NCBI GenBank assembly: GCA_030015575.1
Contig: CM057337.1
Coordinates: forward strand, 333,632,583 to 333,696,582
Direction of reading: 5' to 3'
Source: Agapanthus africanus
Taxonomy: Eukaryota > Streptophyta > Magnoliopsida > Asparagales > Amaryllidaceae
Length of the DNA stretch: 64,000 nt
Positions 46,001-59,800 of the stretch are shown piece after piece. The notes under the pieces are model-generated. The model was given only the letters and a program-made list of their open reading frames with translations, did no database searches and was not told where the DNA came from. The position numbers and the translations under genes are program-made. Every line of letters starts with the position of its first letter. Positions within the stretch are counted from its first letter, which is position 1.

Positions 46001-49000
46001 TTTTTATCAAATCTTCCTTCAAACCCTAAAAGGAAAGACTAGCCGGGATTAATTACACACTACAAGTTCGCCAATCTTTCAGCCAGGCCAGTGTCGGTAC
46101 TTTGAGGGAGGTCCCCCGTGCTTTCGTACGAACCTAATTAATGTAAACCTCGTTTTCCCAGAGGCGTAACCTCGTTAACACCTTTCTAGACACCTACTTG
46201 ATCGGCTAATTGTAATGTGTAAAACTCTCCTAGGAGTAACTCTTACTCGCAGCGGGTATCGGGATCCAACTATCTCACAGAAGGTATGCAATCTCATTGC
46301 AAATTTCAACACTTGAAATTCCCGATAATTTTGCCCCTAGCGTCCTATGACCTTGACGGAGGCCAAACTACCCATAGTCCGCTAGTCAAGTTCAATCCGT
46401 CATTTCCTGATTGAATTAAACCCACCCGCATGACCCTTGATGGAGGACAAACAACGCCGTACGAATACCCTAATCCAATCGCATCATATGCTGGCAGATA
46501 AGCACTAGTTAGCTATCGTACACTACGCCTTGACGGAGGCCAAACTACCGCAGCACGAATACTAACTAGTACTTATCTGAAATGACGGAGGGCTACGACA
46601 TGTTTTTCTGAAAAACCTATTGCGTAATGAACTTGATATCGTTGTAGAATCAAATGATTTTAAAATGGAGTGTTTTTGAGGCTTTTCTAGTTTTGCTAAA
46701 GGGGTCACTCCCGGTGAAGGGATCGTCGGCCCTTTCCTCGTCGAATGAGGTGTGGGATATATCATATATATCACTGTGCAAAGCAGAACTCTTAAAAGCA
46801 ATCAAAAGACAAACCGAGTGTGTAGCATCTGCCAGTTATTGCTAAAGGAGTCACTCCCGGTGAAGGGATCTCGGTCCTTTCCTCATCGAATAAGGTGCAG
46901 GATATATCACATATACCGCTGTGCAAAGCAAGAAATGTAGCTACCTTTTTATTATTTTTGAAATTCGATTCTACAACATCTTAGGTTTCTTTTATTTCAT
47001 TAATCACATTAATGAAGTCCCATCATTTAAGTACCTAAACATCACAGATAAATACGACGTACACTTATGCCATCCGCATTCGCCTCGATGTCCCCTCGTC
47101 CACCGTTAGGTTAGGTAACTAACGGCAGAGCGGGGCAGGGCTAGCGCGGGTGTAAAACATAAGTAACGTCTATATAATATATCATATATACTATATACAG
47201 TATCTATCACAGAACATATCACATGATCACATCACAGATATCGCAGCAGAAGAAACATATGAAATATTGGATATACTAGGACGTCCGTGTTTTCAATACG
47301 AGCCAGTATAAAACACGGATTCCACGGTCGTGATGAATAGCCAAACCCACACCCCTAGACCCCTACGAGAGTGGCAAGCAACCCTACCAATTCTGGAGTT
47401 AGGAGACCCGAACTCGACTCCTCGAGTTGGTCTCCCACTGGACTCCAGAACCCGGTTACTTGTGCCCTCTTCCTTGGGTCTATCCTAGTGCGGAAAAGAA
47501 AATAATATACAAAGGGTGACATCTTCCGCAACCTGGAAGTGCCCCAATAAAAGAATATTGCATACAGATTTTTACATGAATGAAAATGAAAAACACTCAT
47601 CTCACATAAAAACCCCCCGGCTATTCAAACACGACGATCCAATATAACATATCCAGCAACACATAACATCACATGTCATCAACGTAAGTAAATATGCGCA
47701 TCCCAATTGTCGTTGACATATAGCAACGAAACCGGCGATATCCCATATTACACTTACGGTCACAGAAAAGAAAGTGTAAAACTACAACAGTTGGAATCCG
47801 CAATCCGCATAGACATCGCATGCCTAATCAAATGAATACCTTAGACATCACATGCCTAACAATTATAAACCCCGCATTTTAGTCTCAAAATTGATAACAC
47901 TTTTCAATATCAAGTCGGGCAATTCAACAAGATTCCCGACATCCTGATCGAATACTCGTCGCAAACTTTAGTAGACGGCCGCACCCCCACGCCGTCGACG
48001 AAGTGCACCAAGGCGGAACACCGCTGCCGCGAGCACCCAAATGGATGCTTTCGGCGACGGGGTTCTCCTACAGTCACTTGGTCGGGGCTATGGAGTGAGG
48101 CTGTCTATTAAGTTTACCCGGCGAGTATCCGCGTACACTACGTGATTGCGACGGACTTTTGATCGCATCAAAATTCCGTGGCAACCGATCAAGTGAGACT
48201 AAAGTGCTATGTTTATAACATTCATTCAGTTATCTCATAACTTCTTGTGAATTCCAATTATTGTATCAAATTCCGGATAAATAGAAAATGTTAAACTTTC
48301 CGATCGAACAATCGAACACCCAAGTTTTCCCGAAACAGCTCAACACATGAAACAAGTTTAAAAACATCCAGTTCATGCCTCAGTACCGACGGTCCAGCCG
48401 TAGAAGGGTCAAGCCAACGCCTCACATGTGGCACGCCGTACCGCCCCAAACACTAAGGTTCAAAGTGCAGTTCAAGACGGTCACATAATCGAGTTAAGGT
48501 TTGTTGTCTTCTAGAGGGACCATCGCTTTACTTGCACTACTTAGAATGTTATTAAACTAAGGAAAAATCCAACAATTGGAAATTTCCCGGCAGGGGAAAA
48601 AGTGGGTATTTATATCCAGTCGAACTATTTAACAGTTTCTAAAATATCCGGAAAAACATAAACGAAGTTAAATTATCCGATCAAATTAACGAATCCCCAA
48701 TAAAACCCTAGAAAACTCAACACTTGAGTGGAACTAAAAAATTCACATAAAAAATTGCCAAGAAAGGACCTAAGAATAAATATATGAAATTTGAGGGACT
48801 AAGTCCAAATTTGGGCCTCGGAAGCGCCGCCAAACCCCTGGTTTGGCCGCGGTTCCGCGGTCGAATTATGGAATTAGGAGCCCAAACTTCACAGTAATTC
48901 TTAGTTTTTCCTGCTTATTTTTTTGCATATTTTTAATTCACAAAATTCAACAGTTTTGAAAAATGTACAGAGAGCGATTTTGCAATGGGGTTTCGGTTCG

Positions 49001-49045
49001 ATCGGATTTCTAACTCCGTCTACGCATCGCCTAAGGCTCTAGCTA
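46001..49045 (-). other. H leader, about 3 kb
   Basis: Non-coding. Contents: three CCTTGAC units of the CCTTGACGGAGGCCAAAC type (46351, 46435, 46528), the duplicated GTCACTCCCGGTGAAGGG module (about 46690-46930), the CCGTTAG stem-loop (47103-47125), the GC-rich block (about 47960-48150), and a CCAAACC/GGTTTGG hairpin followed by GCCGCGGTTCCGC (48846-48858) about 200 nt from the LTR. Confidence 0.8.
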
Positions 49046-49059
49046 GGCTCTGATACCAC
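49046..49059 (-). promoter_or_regulatory. Primer-binding site of H
   Basis: GTGGTATCAGAGCC on the minus strand, next to the 5' LTR. Confidence 0.92.
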
Positions 49060-51276
49060 TGTAGGGTTCCTAGGCACGCAAATAAGGTCTCACAAGGCAT
49101 CAACCATGCCAATTTCAAATTTTACGGGTGCCGAGAAACCCTAATACGGATCGTTAACTAGATATATAGGCGAAACAATGAAACTAGTTAACTACTTAAC
49201 TAAAAGTGAACGGAAATACAACTTTTGTAGATCCGGTTCTCCACCTCCATAGCTCCGTGATGAAGTCCCCTTGCTGTCCAAATCCAATCCTGGGCTCTAG
49301 CGTCGGCTTCATCGGAGAAATGGGCGGGCTAGGTCATCGACAGCGATGCCGAAGATGATCTACGTCGAGGCATCACAAGATCAAACTCCCACTTCACCAA
49401 GTCATGAAACTTGTGAAGGAAACACCCTATACTACTTGGCAAGAGGTAGAGGATGAAGAAATAGGAGGTGGGTTCACTTTAGAATTGGATTTCTCACTCA
49501 TTTTCTCAAGTTGCCATTGAAGGAGGCAAGCTTCTTCTTGAAGAAGAAGAAGAAGAAGATGAAAAAATGTTATGATAAGTTATTTCCAAAAGAAAATAAA
49601 ATGTATACTTATCATAATCCAACCATGGTCAAGTGTAGAGAATAAACTAGGGTTAGGTCAATGGTTAGGGTTAAGCATGAAGACAAAAATGGTGACTTAG
49701 TCAAAGCTTCATGAAGCTTCAACATGCATCCAAAGAAAGCCACCATTTTTCTTTTCTTTTGCCAAAAATAAATAAATAAATAAATGAATAAATAGATATG
49801 AAAAACAAAACCCTAACCATTTAAATAACCATGGTTTAATCTTTACACAAACTCAAGTAAGCATGTATCATCAAACATGATACAATCAAGTGCACAAAAG
49901 TATATCACATATACAACTTGTGAACTTCAAGTGAGAAAATCCATTTAAAGTGAACCAATACTAGTTAATGAAAAGTAATATATCAAATATATAATTATGC
50001 ATTAAATCATTAAATCAACACTTGATTCAATGATCCGGTCATGTCGCGCACAACCGACTAGTATACAATGTATCGTTTTATCGAATCAATCCTTGATTCG
50101 ATAACTAGGTTATATCGCATACAACCATTCGACACATTCATCGCGAGAATGAAATACGGTATCACATACATGCATTATTCTCGGTCCCGCACATATCTCA
50201 TATGCGCTCCTATTTCGTTTCGCTTGAGCCAGGAAACCTCTGTGTAGGACTCTAAAGACTCGTCAATACGCCGGCAGCAGGTGATGATCATATCAAACAC
50301 CCACAAGCCGCAAGCGGTCTGCTAAACGTAACGGCCACCCGGGTATTGAGCGATCAGAAGATCGACGAGCAAGCCCGCTCACACTCCTGTGAATCCAACC
50401 AGTAACACTTACCGTACAGTCCGGTCTGTTCGTCTGATATGTCGCATATCTCGCCTAGGGGTGGTAAACGTCAGACTCCAATAGCTCGATAAGTCGTGTC
50501 AATATGAGGTCTATAACAATTCGAGAAACTACAGGTAACACTTACCAGTAAATCTCAGCAACCCTGGCCAGGGATTTCCGGTTATAGCCAATCGAACACA
50601 GCGCAACCTCAACCCCCTATACCGGGAGAGACGAATCCCCTCCTATCGTTCATTGCCTCCATGTGACTCGGGACTGTACCCAAAAACCACCGTTTTGCAC
50701 GCCCTCTTGGACGTGGTAAGGTGGAAATCAAAGCACAGTGGGAACCACACAAGACTCTATGACGATTTCGGGTCAACAGACTACTCCGTACCAGTGTCAC
50801 CAGAGAACTGCCATCTGACGTAAGGTATAATACCATCTGGGAGTTCTCGGCGAGTCCGTCCAGTGTACCCAGTCTCCACTGAGCACCCGTATATCATCTC
50901 TGATATCAAACACCAATGGATATGGGATCATCCATCGCCCATCTGTATGGGTCGAGAAGGTATACGCTAGTCTACTCTGGTATATCGATGCCCCGTCTCG
51001 ATATACCCACGACGAGGGACCTTGAAGGATGTACTTATGGACTACCTTGTCCCCACTAGTATGATCCGCATCATAGTCCAGGTAGTCAAGTACGCATCCT
51101 AAGGGCTTTACCAACATGTAACAGAGAGACAATCAGTGTACACGTTAAAGTAAAGATCAACCAGATAGCATACTATCATGTCGAGCAAGAAAGTCCTCCC
51201 TATATATGTCCCAGCATCCACTACAATATACATCCTATGTATAGCAATGGCCTCTAGGGCATACATATAACTAACA
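49060..51276 (-). repeat. H, 5' LTR
   Basis: 2217 bp, partner of 40897-43113. It is followed by AGTTC and F sequence. Confidence 0.93.
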
Positions 51277-51281
51277 AGTTC

Positions 51282-51794
51282 TTGGTTCGAGCTTTCATAG
51301 TGATAACGTCGACTGAGAGTCAGTCACAGGCATTGTCTTTACCCTCAGTGAAGGGACGGTATGTTGGAAGAGTTCCAAGCTAGATACCGTGACATACTAG
51401 ACGATAAAGGCTGAATACATTACTACCAATGATGCTGCCAAAGTGGCTGTCTGGGCATTTTCTTGTTCATGAGATGAATAAGGTTCCTACCATTGAGCGT
51501 CCAATAACTGTTATTGTGACAACACTGGAGTTGTGGCTTTGGCCTAGGAACACCGGTCCCATCAGCGTTCCAGACATATTCTGAGGCAAGTTTCACCTGA
51601 TCAGGGAGATGGTTGATCTCCAAGAGATTGAGGTAAGGAGAGTAGATTTTGAAGGATAACACAGCGGATCTACTCACAAAGGCCTTACCCCTAGAGAGTC
51701 TTCTATGGGATGGTTGAGTATGGGATACTACAACCACTGCTATATTTTTGGGTATTGGATACTACAACAGATGGCCTTAGTGCAAGTGGGAGAT
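51282..51794 (+). other. F pol end and purine tract
   Basis: The RNase H end of F is decayed. It is followed by GTGCAAGTGGGAGAT (51780-51794) directly before the 3' LTR. Confidence 0.82.
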
Positions 51795-54018
51795 TGTTAG
51801 TTATATGTATGCCCTAGAGGCCATTACTGTACATATGATGTATATTGTAGTGGATGCTTGGACATATATAGAGAGGAATTTCTTGCTCGATATGATAGTA
51901 TACTATCTGGTTGCTCTTTATCTTAACATGTACACTTATTGTCTCTCTATTACATGTTGATAAAGCCTTTAGGATGAGTACTTGACTACCAGGATTATGA
52001 TGTAGATCATACTAGTGGGGACAGGGTAGTCGGTAAGTACATCCTTAGATTGTTCTCAGTCGTGGGAGTATCGAGATAGGGCATCGATACTCCAGAGTAG
52101 ACTAGCGTATACGCTTCTCGACCCATGTGATGGGCGATGGATGATACCATATCCATTGGTGTTTGACATCAGAGATAGTATACGGGTGCTCAGTGGAGAC
52201 TGGGTACACTGAACGGAATCACCGAGAACTCCTAGATGGTATTATACCTATCGTCGGATAGCAGTTCTCTGGTGACACTGGTACAGGTTAGTCTGTAGAC
52301 CCGAGTTCGTCATAGAGTCTTGTGTGATTCCCACTGTGCTTTTATTTCCACCATACCATGGTCAAGAGATCGTGCAAAAAGGTAGTTTTTGGGTACAGTC
52401 CCGAGTCACATGGAGGCAATGAGCGATAGGATGGGTTTCGTCTCTCCCGGTATTGGGAGTTGATGTTGCGCTATGCTCGATTGGCCATAACAGGAAATCT
52501 CTGGCCAGGGTTGCTGAGATTTACTGGTAAGTGTTATCAGTAGTTTCTCAAACCGTTATGGACCTTGTATCGTCATGACTTATCAGGCTATTGGGGTCTG
52601 ACGTTATACCACCCCAGGTTGTGATATGCGACATATCAGACGAAGAGACCGGACTGTACGGTAGTGTTACTGATTGGATTCGCAGGAGTACGAGCAGGCT
52701 TGCTTGTTGATCTTCCGATCGCTCAATACCTGGGTGGCTGTTAGGTTTAGCAGACCACTTGCGGCTTGTGGGTGTTTGATATGATCATCACCTACTGCTG
52801 GTGTATTGACGAGTCTTTAGAGTCCTACACAGAGGTTTCCTGGCTCAAGCGAAATGGAGTAGGAGCACATATGTGATATGTGCGGGACCGAGATTAATGC
52901 TAGTATGTGATACCGCATTCTATGCTCGCGATATGTGACATTCATAGGTTATATGTGATATAGCCAAGTTATCGGATCAAGTGTTGATTCGATAAGTTGT
53001 TACATTTGATATTAGTCGGTTATATGTAATGTAGCCGGATTATTAAATCAAGTGTTGATTTAATAATTTAATGTATGATTATATATTTGATATATTACAT
53101 TACATTAACTAATATTAGCTCATTTAAGTATTACTTTTTCTTACTTGATGATACATTGATATATGTGATATATGTTAATTGTATTATTTTTTTTTGTACA
53201 TAAAATATATATGTGATATATATTGTTGTGTCATGCTAGGTTACACTTGCAACATATATGTATGAGACTCACACCATGCTAGGGTTAAGTTAGGGTTTAT
53301 ATTTCTTTCAAGCAAATTCAAAATTGTGGAGATATTTGTCATGGTTCAAAGCTTGTAGAAGCTTGTGGTCTTCATTGACTTAGTCCACTCCTTTGTCTTG
53401 CTTAAGATATTTATTAACCCAACCCTTAACCTTAGAATATGGTTTATTCTTTACATGAGTTAGGCATGACACTAACTCACCATGGTTGCAATTCTAACCT
53501 CACTCTCTCATGAGTTTCATTTTCTTCTTCTTCTTCAACAAAAGAAAAAGCTTGCTAGGGTTTTTTCTAAGTGAAGATTTAGTGTGAGAAAAATAAATCT
53601 AAAGTGAGCCTACTTCCTACTTCATCATCCTCTACTACTTGCCATTTAGTATAAGGTGTTTGCTTCACTAATCTCACCATTAGTGAAGAGTTAGATTGGG
53701 TTAGTGTCTCCTCGACGTAGATCATCTTCGGCCTCAAAGATTTCGATTCAAGCTTGTTCGTTTCTTCATGGGAGCCTCTCTAGAGTCCGGGAGTTTATGA
53801 TCGCAGCGAAGGGACTACTACACGGAGCTATTGAAGTGAAGGACCGGTCTACAAAGGTTGTATTCCTTGTTCACTTTAGTTGCAAAGTTGTTTGCATTCG
53901 TTTCGTCGGATTTTCTAGTAATCGATTCTAGAGTTAGGGTTAGCTAGAACAGAAAAAATTTAAATATGGCATGGATGATGCCTCCCGAAACCTTGCTGCC
54001 GTGCTTGACAACCCTACA
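51795..54018 (+). repeat. F, 3' LTR
   Basis: 2224 bp, partner of 30872-33097. It is followed by AGTGG and D sequence. Confidence 0.92.
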
Positions 54019-54023
54019 AGTGG

Positions 54024-54679
54024 ATCCACGGTGTTATCTTTTGTATCTACTCTCCGAATCTCGATCTCGCAGCGATCAACTATCTCCCGGATCAGATGAT
54101 ATCGTCTGAGGATGTGTCTGGATCGCTGATGAGACCTGGGCTCTTTGGCTAACACCATAGCCCCATTATTATCACAATACAATGGTATTAGATCAATAAT
54201 GGTTGGAACTACTCCTAGCTTTGAGATGAACTTCCTCATCCAGACGGCTTCCTTGGTAGCATCATTTGCAGCAATATACTCACCTTCCATCGTGGAGTCT
54301 GCAACGGTATCTTGTTTGGAACTCTTCCAACATACCGCCCCTCCATTGAAGGTAAACACAAATCCTAAGATAGATTTGCTATCATCCTTATCACTCTGGA
54401 AGTTCGAATCGGTAAAGGCCTCCATCTGGAGATCTCCGTTACCATACACCAAGAACATTTCTTTAGTCCTTCGCAAGTACTTAAGAATGTTCTTCACAGC
54501 TGTCCAGTGATTCTCCCCTGGGTTAGATTGATACCTGCTTACTATACCTAGTGCATAAGCTACATCAGGACGTGTACATAACATTGCATACATTATAGAT
54601 CCTACAGCTGAAGCGTAGGGTATAATGCTCATTCGAGCTCTTTCTTCATAGTCTTTGGGCAAAAGTCCTTGGAGAGAGT
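54024..54679 (-). other. Element D pol remnant (RNase H end)
   Basis: After F the D interior resumes exactly where it broke off at 30871. It encodes the RNase H side of copia pol (SAVGSIMYAMLCTRPDVAYA, ADSTMEGEYIAA, YCDNNGA stretches), similar to the last quarter of A's polyprotein. The piece is open for about 220 codons, better kept than the interiors of younger B, H and E2. The rest of D lies beyond E2 and outside the window. Confidence 0.88.
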
Positions 54680-56872
54680 TGTTGCGCCACGGCAGCGCCC
54701 CGGCCGTCTATCCGAGGCCAAAATGCGGAATCAAAATTTTCTTAACTTTTAAACTGGCGCTACCGCGGACAATATACCCGGATCGTAACCATTAACCGAT
54801 ACTAGCAAACAAGAGAAAGGGTGAGAGATATACCGAGTGATCCGAGTCCTCCGGTCTTCTCGTCATCGTCCCGATCTCCCGCGGAAACTCCGGTCGTCGC
54901 ATCCTTGCCGGAAGGGCACCACATTGTCTGTATCTTTTACGGGCTCCCACCTCAATACCGAGGCAACTCGGGCGCGAAGTTGGCTACCCGACGCGCCCAA
55001 GATTTGCTGTAGAATTTAGTGTAGAATCATAGTCTCTTTGGAGTAGTGAAGTTGCCGTTGGTGATGGAGGAATAAGGTTAAGGGAAAATGGTGCTTTCAT
55101 TTTTCCCAAAACTAGAAGAATGAGATGAAGAAATTTGTGTCACACTAAAATGGAAATTTCTCCCATTCTCAACCATAGTGGCCGGCCTCTCTTCATATGA
55201 GGAAATGGTGGAGGGCAAAAACAAATCATGAAGGGAGGTGAGTGTAGGATAAAGCAAGAGGTGACCACATCCAAACATCAACCATGCTTATCACTCCATA
55301 CCCATTCAAATCACATTTAATACACCATCATGGATGAAAGATGCTAAACATATCATAATGAATATATTTGCAAGAAACCCCCTCCACAAATGTTATTTGC
55401 ACAATTGCAAATAACCCCCTCCATCGGAAAAGTCCGGCCGGGAAAGAACAAAGGAAAACCGGCCGGAACGGAATGCAAACTGGCAACTCCAGAAAACTGG
55501 ACCCGTAATAAATTACAGGAAAACCCCGATACTGTGCATACACACCCGCATCTGTATTCCGACCGGATACAAATGCAATGAGACAAAATCTACACTGTAC
55601 TAAACTAGGATCCGGCTTAAACCAAAACCGGCTAGTAATGTCCGTCCGATCCTGATCCGTGCAATACCGCACGTATCAGATCGAACCCTGCCATATAACT
55701 ATACGACCTCTAGTACAAACTGTCCGATCCTGATCCGTGCAATACCGCGCGTATCTGATCGGACCCTGCCATATCTCCATACGGCCTCTACAGCGTTTCG
55801 CCCGAAAGCTTGAGTAACTGAAAGTGTGGTGGACTCTAAAGACTCGTCAATACTATGGCTGTGGATTTAACCACTAGCATGTCAGAGGTATTAGCCAATA
55901 CGTGACGGGCCACCAGCTATTGACCAAAAGGGACGTCGATGAGCGAACTCATCCTGACACCCTACTGAGCCTGTCAGTGACAATATCCGTACAGTCCGGT
56001 CCGTTCGTCTATGAGCATCGCATGTCGGGCCTAGGGGGTTGGTAAAAGTCAGACCCCCAAAAGCGGTACAAGTCGTGTCGGAGTGTAGCCCAGAACACCC
56101 TGAGATACTACTGGAATACCTACCAGTAAATCTCCTGCCTCGGCCGAGGGCTTTGTGTAATGGCTCTCCTAGACACAGCGCGACCTCACCCCCAATACCG
56201 GGAGAGACGAACCCCTGAAGATCCGCTCACTGCCTCCATGTGGCTCGGGACTGTACCCAACTAAAACCTGTTTGCACGACTCCTTTGAGCCGTGGTAGGG
56301 TAGTAATCGAAGTACAATGGGAACTCACACGAGACAAATGACGATCCCCAGGTCGATGAACTAACCTGTACACATGTCACCAGGGTACTGCTATCTGACG
56401 TCAGGTATAAGACTAACTAGCAGGTTCCCGGCGAGTCCTGTCCGGTGTACTCATAACCCAATGAGCACCTGTATACATCTTAGGTGAACCAACTGACACC
56501 AGTGGCCTGTGAGATCGGCCACCGCCCCTCGTCGGGGTCTTGACTGTATACACTAGTCTACTCTGGAGAATCGATGCCCTGTCTCGAAACTCCCACGACT
56601 AGGGACCTTTTAAGGATGTGCTAATAGACCACCAGCTCTCACGTATATGATCGCCATCATACTGCTGGCAGTCAAGCAAGAATCCTAGGGGCTCTATCAG
56701 CGTGTAATAGCGACCTGTAAGGTCACCTGAAGCAGTACACGATGATAAAGGTAAACCAGATAGCATACTATCATCTCGAGTAAGACTGTTCTACCGGGAT
56801 AGGTCCTCCCTCAATCATTGCAATCACGTGCCTGTGATCCAATAATTGACTCTGAGGGCACTATCTCCAACA
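54680..56872 (-). repeat. E2, 3' LTR
   Basis: 2193 bp, from TGTTGCGCCACGG to ATCTCCAACA on the plus strand. It is related to E1 throughout, and to A, B and D in the central core only. It includes the 79-bp tandem pair (55643 and 55722). Confidence 0.93.
56109..56149 (-). promoter_or_regulatory. Conserved LTR hairpin and palindrome, E2 copy
   Basis: TACTGG (56109-56114) pairs with CCAGTA (56123-56128). The palindrome is CCTCGGCCGAGG (56138-56149), different in sequence from CCCTGGCCAGGG of A, B, D and G but equally self-complementary. Confidence 0.75.
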
Positions 56873-59800
56873 ATCTCCCACTTGCACTCAAGGCTAATTA
56901 TTGCGATGTCGCATACTCACAGCCCGTGTGATACCGAACACCCAACTCCTCTACTAGTCAGTCTCACAAAGCTCGTTTGCGAAACTATTGCGTTCGAGGA
57001 ACAGCCTCAGTGAGTGGATCCGCTGTGATGTTTCTTTCTATGTCTCTCTATTTCTCAAGTTCGCGGAGAAGACCATCTCCCGAAAAGAGCAATACCTGTC
57101 TTGGAATGTCTGGATGTCTGATGGGACCTAGCTCATTAATGAACTCCAAATCCAAACTTCTTAGACTGTATCGTCAACTGAATTTAATCAGTATCCTGCG
57201 CCAGGCCTCCCTCAGTATTGCCTTGGATCACCTGTCCAAAATACTGCCCCTCGTCAGAAGGAAAACTATAACTCTGACAACCTCCTTGTCGTCCATGTCA
57301 CCTTGGAAGCCTGGAGTGATAACCGTCTCCTAAAAGAGGCTGTCGTTATCACATCCCTAGAACACGCACTTATGTCCTAAAACTGCTTCCGATTGTTTCT
57401 CCAGGATTGGATTAATATCAACTTATTGCAACTACTGCAAGAACAACATCTGGTGTGGTACTTGACATCTTATGACTGACTCAATTACCTAAGCAAGTGA
57501 TCTATCAATCATGCGTATCCCTCTCCCCTTTAGTCTGTAAGACACCTTTAGAGAGGGTGACTCCATTACCTGCAGGTGTACTACCGTGCCAGGAGTCGTC
57601 CATTCTAAATACTCATAGAATGCTGTCAAGGTACCCAGATTAGGAAACCACCCAAATCTAGATCTAAAACTATAGATCTAGTAACCAGAATGTCTGATAT
57701 AATATCCAAGTCCTGTGTGGAGAAACCACTGTGTGACAACCAAAGTATAACCGATCGTATTATAGGAGTTTCCTTTCCTACTCTGTGTATGTCATCCAAA
57801 ACCAGGACATCACACCCTACTACCTTCTTAACAGATCCATCCCCTATTCTGATGACGTCAAACCTATGACTGTCACATCAGAAATAGATGATCTATCTCC
57901 GCTATATCTGCTTTAGTCTATAGACATAAGCCTGATGTCCACCAATGCTTCCGCTGCTCCCACTGACTACGACAACCCTCTGGCAGAGTCATATAGACGT
58001 GCACTTCTAAAGCTAGTTTAGAACGACGCTATACTCATCCTCCTGCCGGGTCTCGCAGCCTGGAACAACAACAATGGCAAGTGTGGGTAAACAAGAACTT
58101 CCCTGTCACCGTCCTTGAGGCTACCGGAGTACCTCTCGGGTGCCTGAAGTTACCCACCTTATCTGCGGAGTGGCCAATGGAATGTCAAATCAGATTGAAT
58201 CTTTAGGTTCCTTATCAAATCTTCAGTAATCGTTTGCGGTTCTGGAATCGCTTCCAGTTCTACCATACTCCCACTACTGTTTTCTGAAAAAAAAACCATT
58301 TCTTTTTAAAATGTGGCGAGTTAAGAACAATATCACTATTGATCTTCCAGATGGTAGAAAGTCAACCCTCGTCATAGCCTGGGTCAACCCACAAACAGCC
58401 ATTACAGAAATGTGCCTTGAGTTGTCCAGTGTCTGGTTTTAATCATAAGCCGGACAACTTCCCGTACCTTAACATCGTTAAGATATGAACTGTTCTATAT
58501 CCAATATAGAACCAGAGGCACTGATTTAAATGAACCAGATTCAAATCATGCAGCTATCTCCAGTGCATGTCAACTAAATGGAAGGAGGCCGATCAGCGTT
58601 ACTCAACTTAGGAATGCTTCCAATTATGAGTAACCTGAAAGAGAAGCAATTTCTCTTTATCATTACTATCAACTAAATACCATACACAAGTATCTACATC
58701 TTCGATCACTTTGAAGAATCCCGATACTTGCTACACCTGGTACTCTACTCTATTAAAATACCTATAACTCCTCAAAACTTAGACCCTGTGTTTCTACGAA
58801 ACACATGTCTAAGAACTAGAGAAGTTAAAGGTAAACAGAATATAGTATGAGGACCAACCCCTCTGTCCTAATGGACACTGGACAACATACAATACTCTGT
58901 ATAAGTCCTCTGAGTCTAACAACTCTTTCACTGTGTGTCGTAGGTTGAAAACTGTACTTATGGTTAAGAAGAATTACACCGCTGTTTAATGCTCCTTACC
59001 TAACCATCCACTGATATAGGTAAATGTCATCGACATAATATCAAAAGGTATATCTCACTCTATGAAAATAGACGTACAGATATATCAATTTGAAATTGGT
59101 GCATAGCAACGGATATTCAAAACCAAATATTTGCCGACCGGCAAACAACCCAGGTGGCTTCCTCAAATATCACCAATTACAACGAATCCCGATATAATGA
59201 GGATGGCCACCTAATTCCCAATAACTTACTCCCACTCATCATCTGTAAAACCATACAGATGTGAGAATCCAACCTGGTAAATACATACCCTGGAGCAAGT
59301 GTCTAATCGGGAAATCAGTTTTCTTTTAACAGTATACAGTTGAACTGAAACAATGAAATGTTTCGATGGGGTATGCTGGTATTCCTAGTAATGCCTCTTC
59401 CATTATCCAGATTCACAACTATAACCGTATAATTCTTTGCCACCTCTCCAAATCCCTTTATATGTCTTTAGTCATTACCTTCTGCACACCCCTTAGGCCA
59501 AATGGTTTTCTTCCTTCCCTACCGTTCGGCACCAGCCTATGGTTTGGAAGAAGACTATCCAATAAGCATAATGGGTGTACTGTCCTAATCCTAGGAACAC
59601 TCGCAATGCGAGAGAAGGTGAAGATAAAAGACAACCGAATAAACCTTATTCCTATTTCTCCTGAACCAGAATCCATCCCCGAACTGGAACAAGTTCCTTT
59701 CGAGTTCGTATATAACCATACGATGGATTATCCAATAAACTTGGGATCTTCGTAGTGATACGGAGTGTCCTGGAGAAATACAAAGGTGATTTAGGATTGG

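Larger units (their letters stand above)
40897..51276 (-). mobile_element. Element H, Ty1/copia (Angela-like), broken, B family
   Basis: 10,380 bp, framed by AGTTC (40892-40896 and 51277-51281). LTRs are 40897-43113 and 49060-51276, both 2217 bp and about 1% apart by eye, with most differences in the first few hundred bases. PPT is at 43114-43128 and PBS at 49046-49059. The interior (43114-49059) closely matches B, including its decay, plus a stretch that B lacks. Many breaks are present (well over ten). Because B and H have different target duplications but the same decayed interior, the interior was already decayed when they moved. Confidence 0.94.
30872..54018 (+). mobile_element. Element F, Ty1/copia (Angela-like), broken, carrying G and H
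   Basis: Framed by the target duplication AGTGG (30867-30871 and 54019-54023). Parts: 5' LTR 30872-33097, PBS-like site 33098-33111, leader about 33112-36167, short gag-side frame about 36168-36400, pol remnants 38941-40896 and 51282-51779, PPT 51780-51794, 3' LTR 51795-54018. The first 500 bp of the LTRs differ by about 3.5-4% by eye, so F is several times older than A (of the order of 1.4 million years at the same assumed rate). The interior is about 6.1 kb without G and H, and has many breaks (well over ten). Confidence 0.93.

Noticed and set aside
59366-59755. A 129-codon plus-strand frame in E2
   Set aside because: It is antisense inside a decayed duplicated segment, the frame is not kept in the second unit, and no domain is seen.
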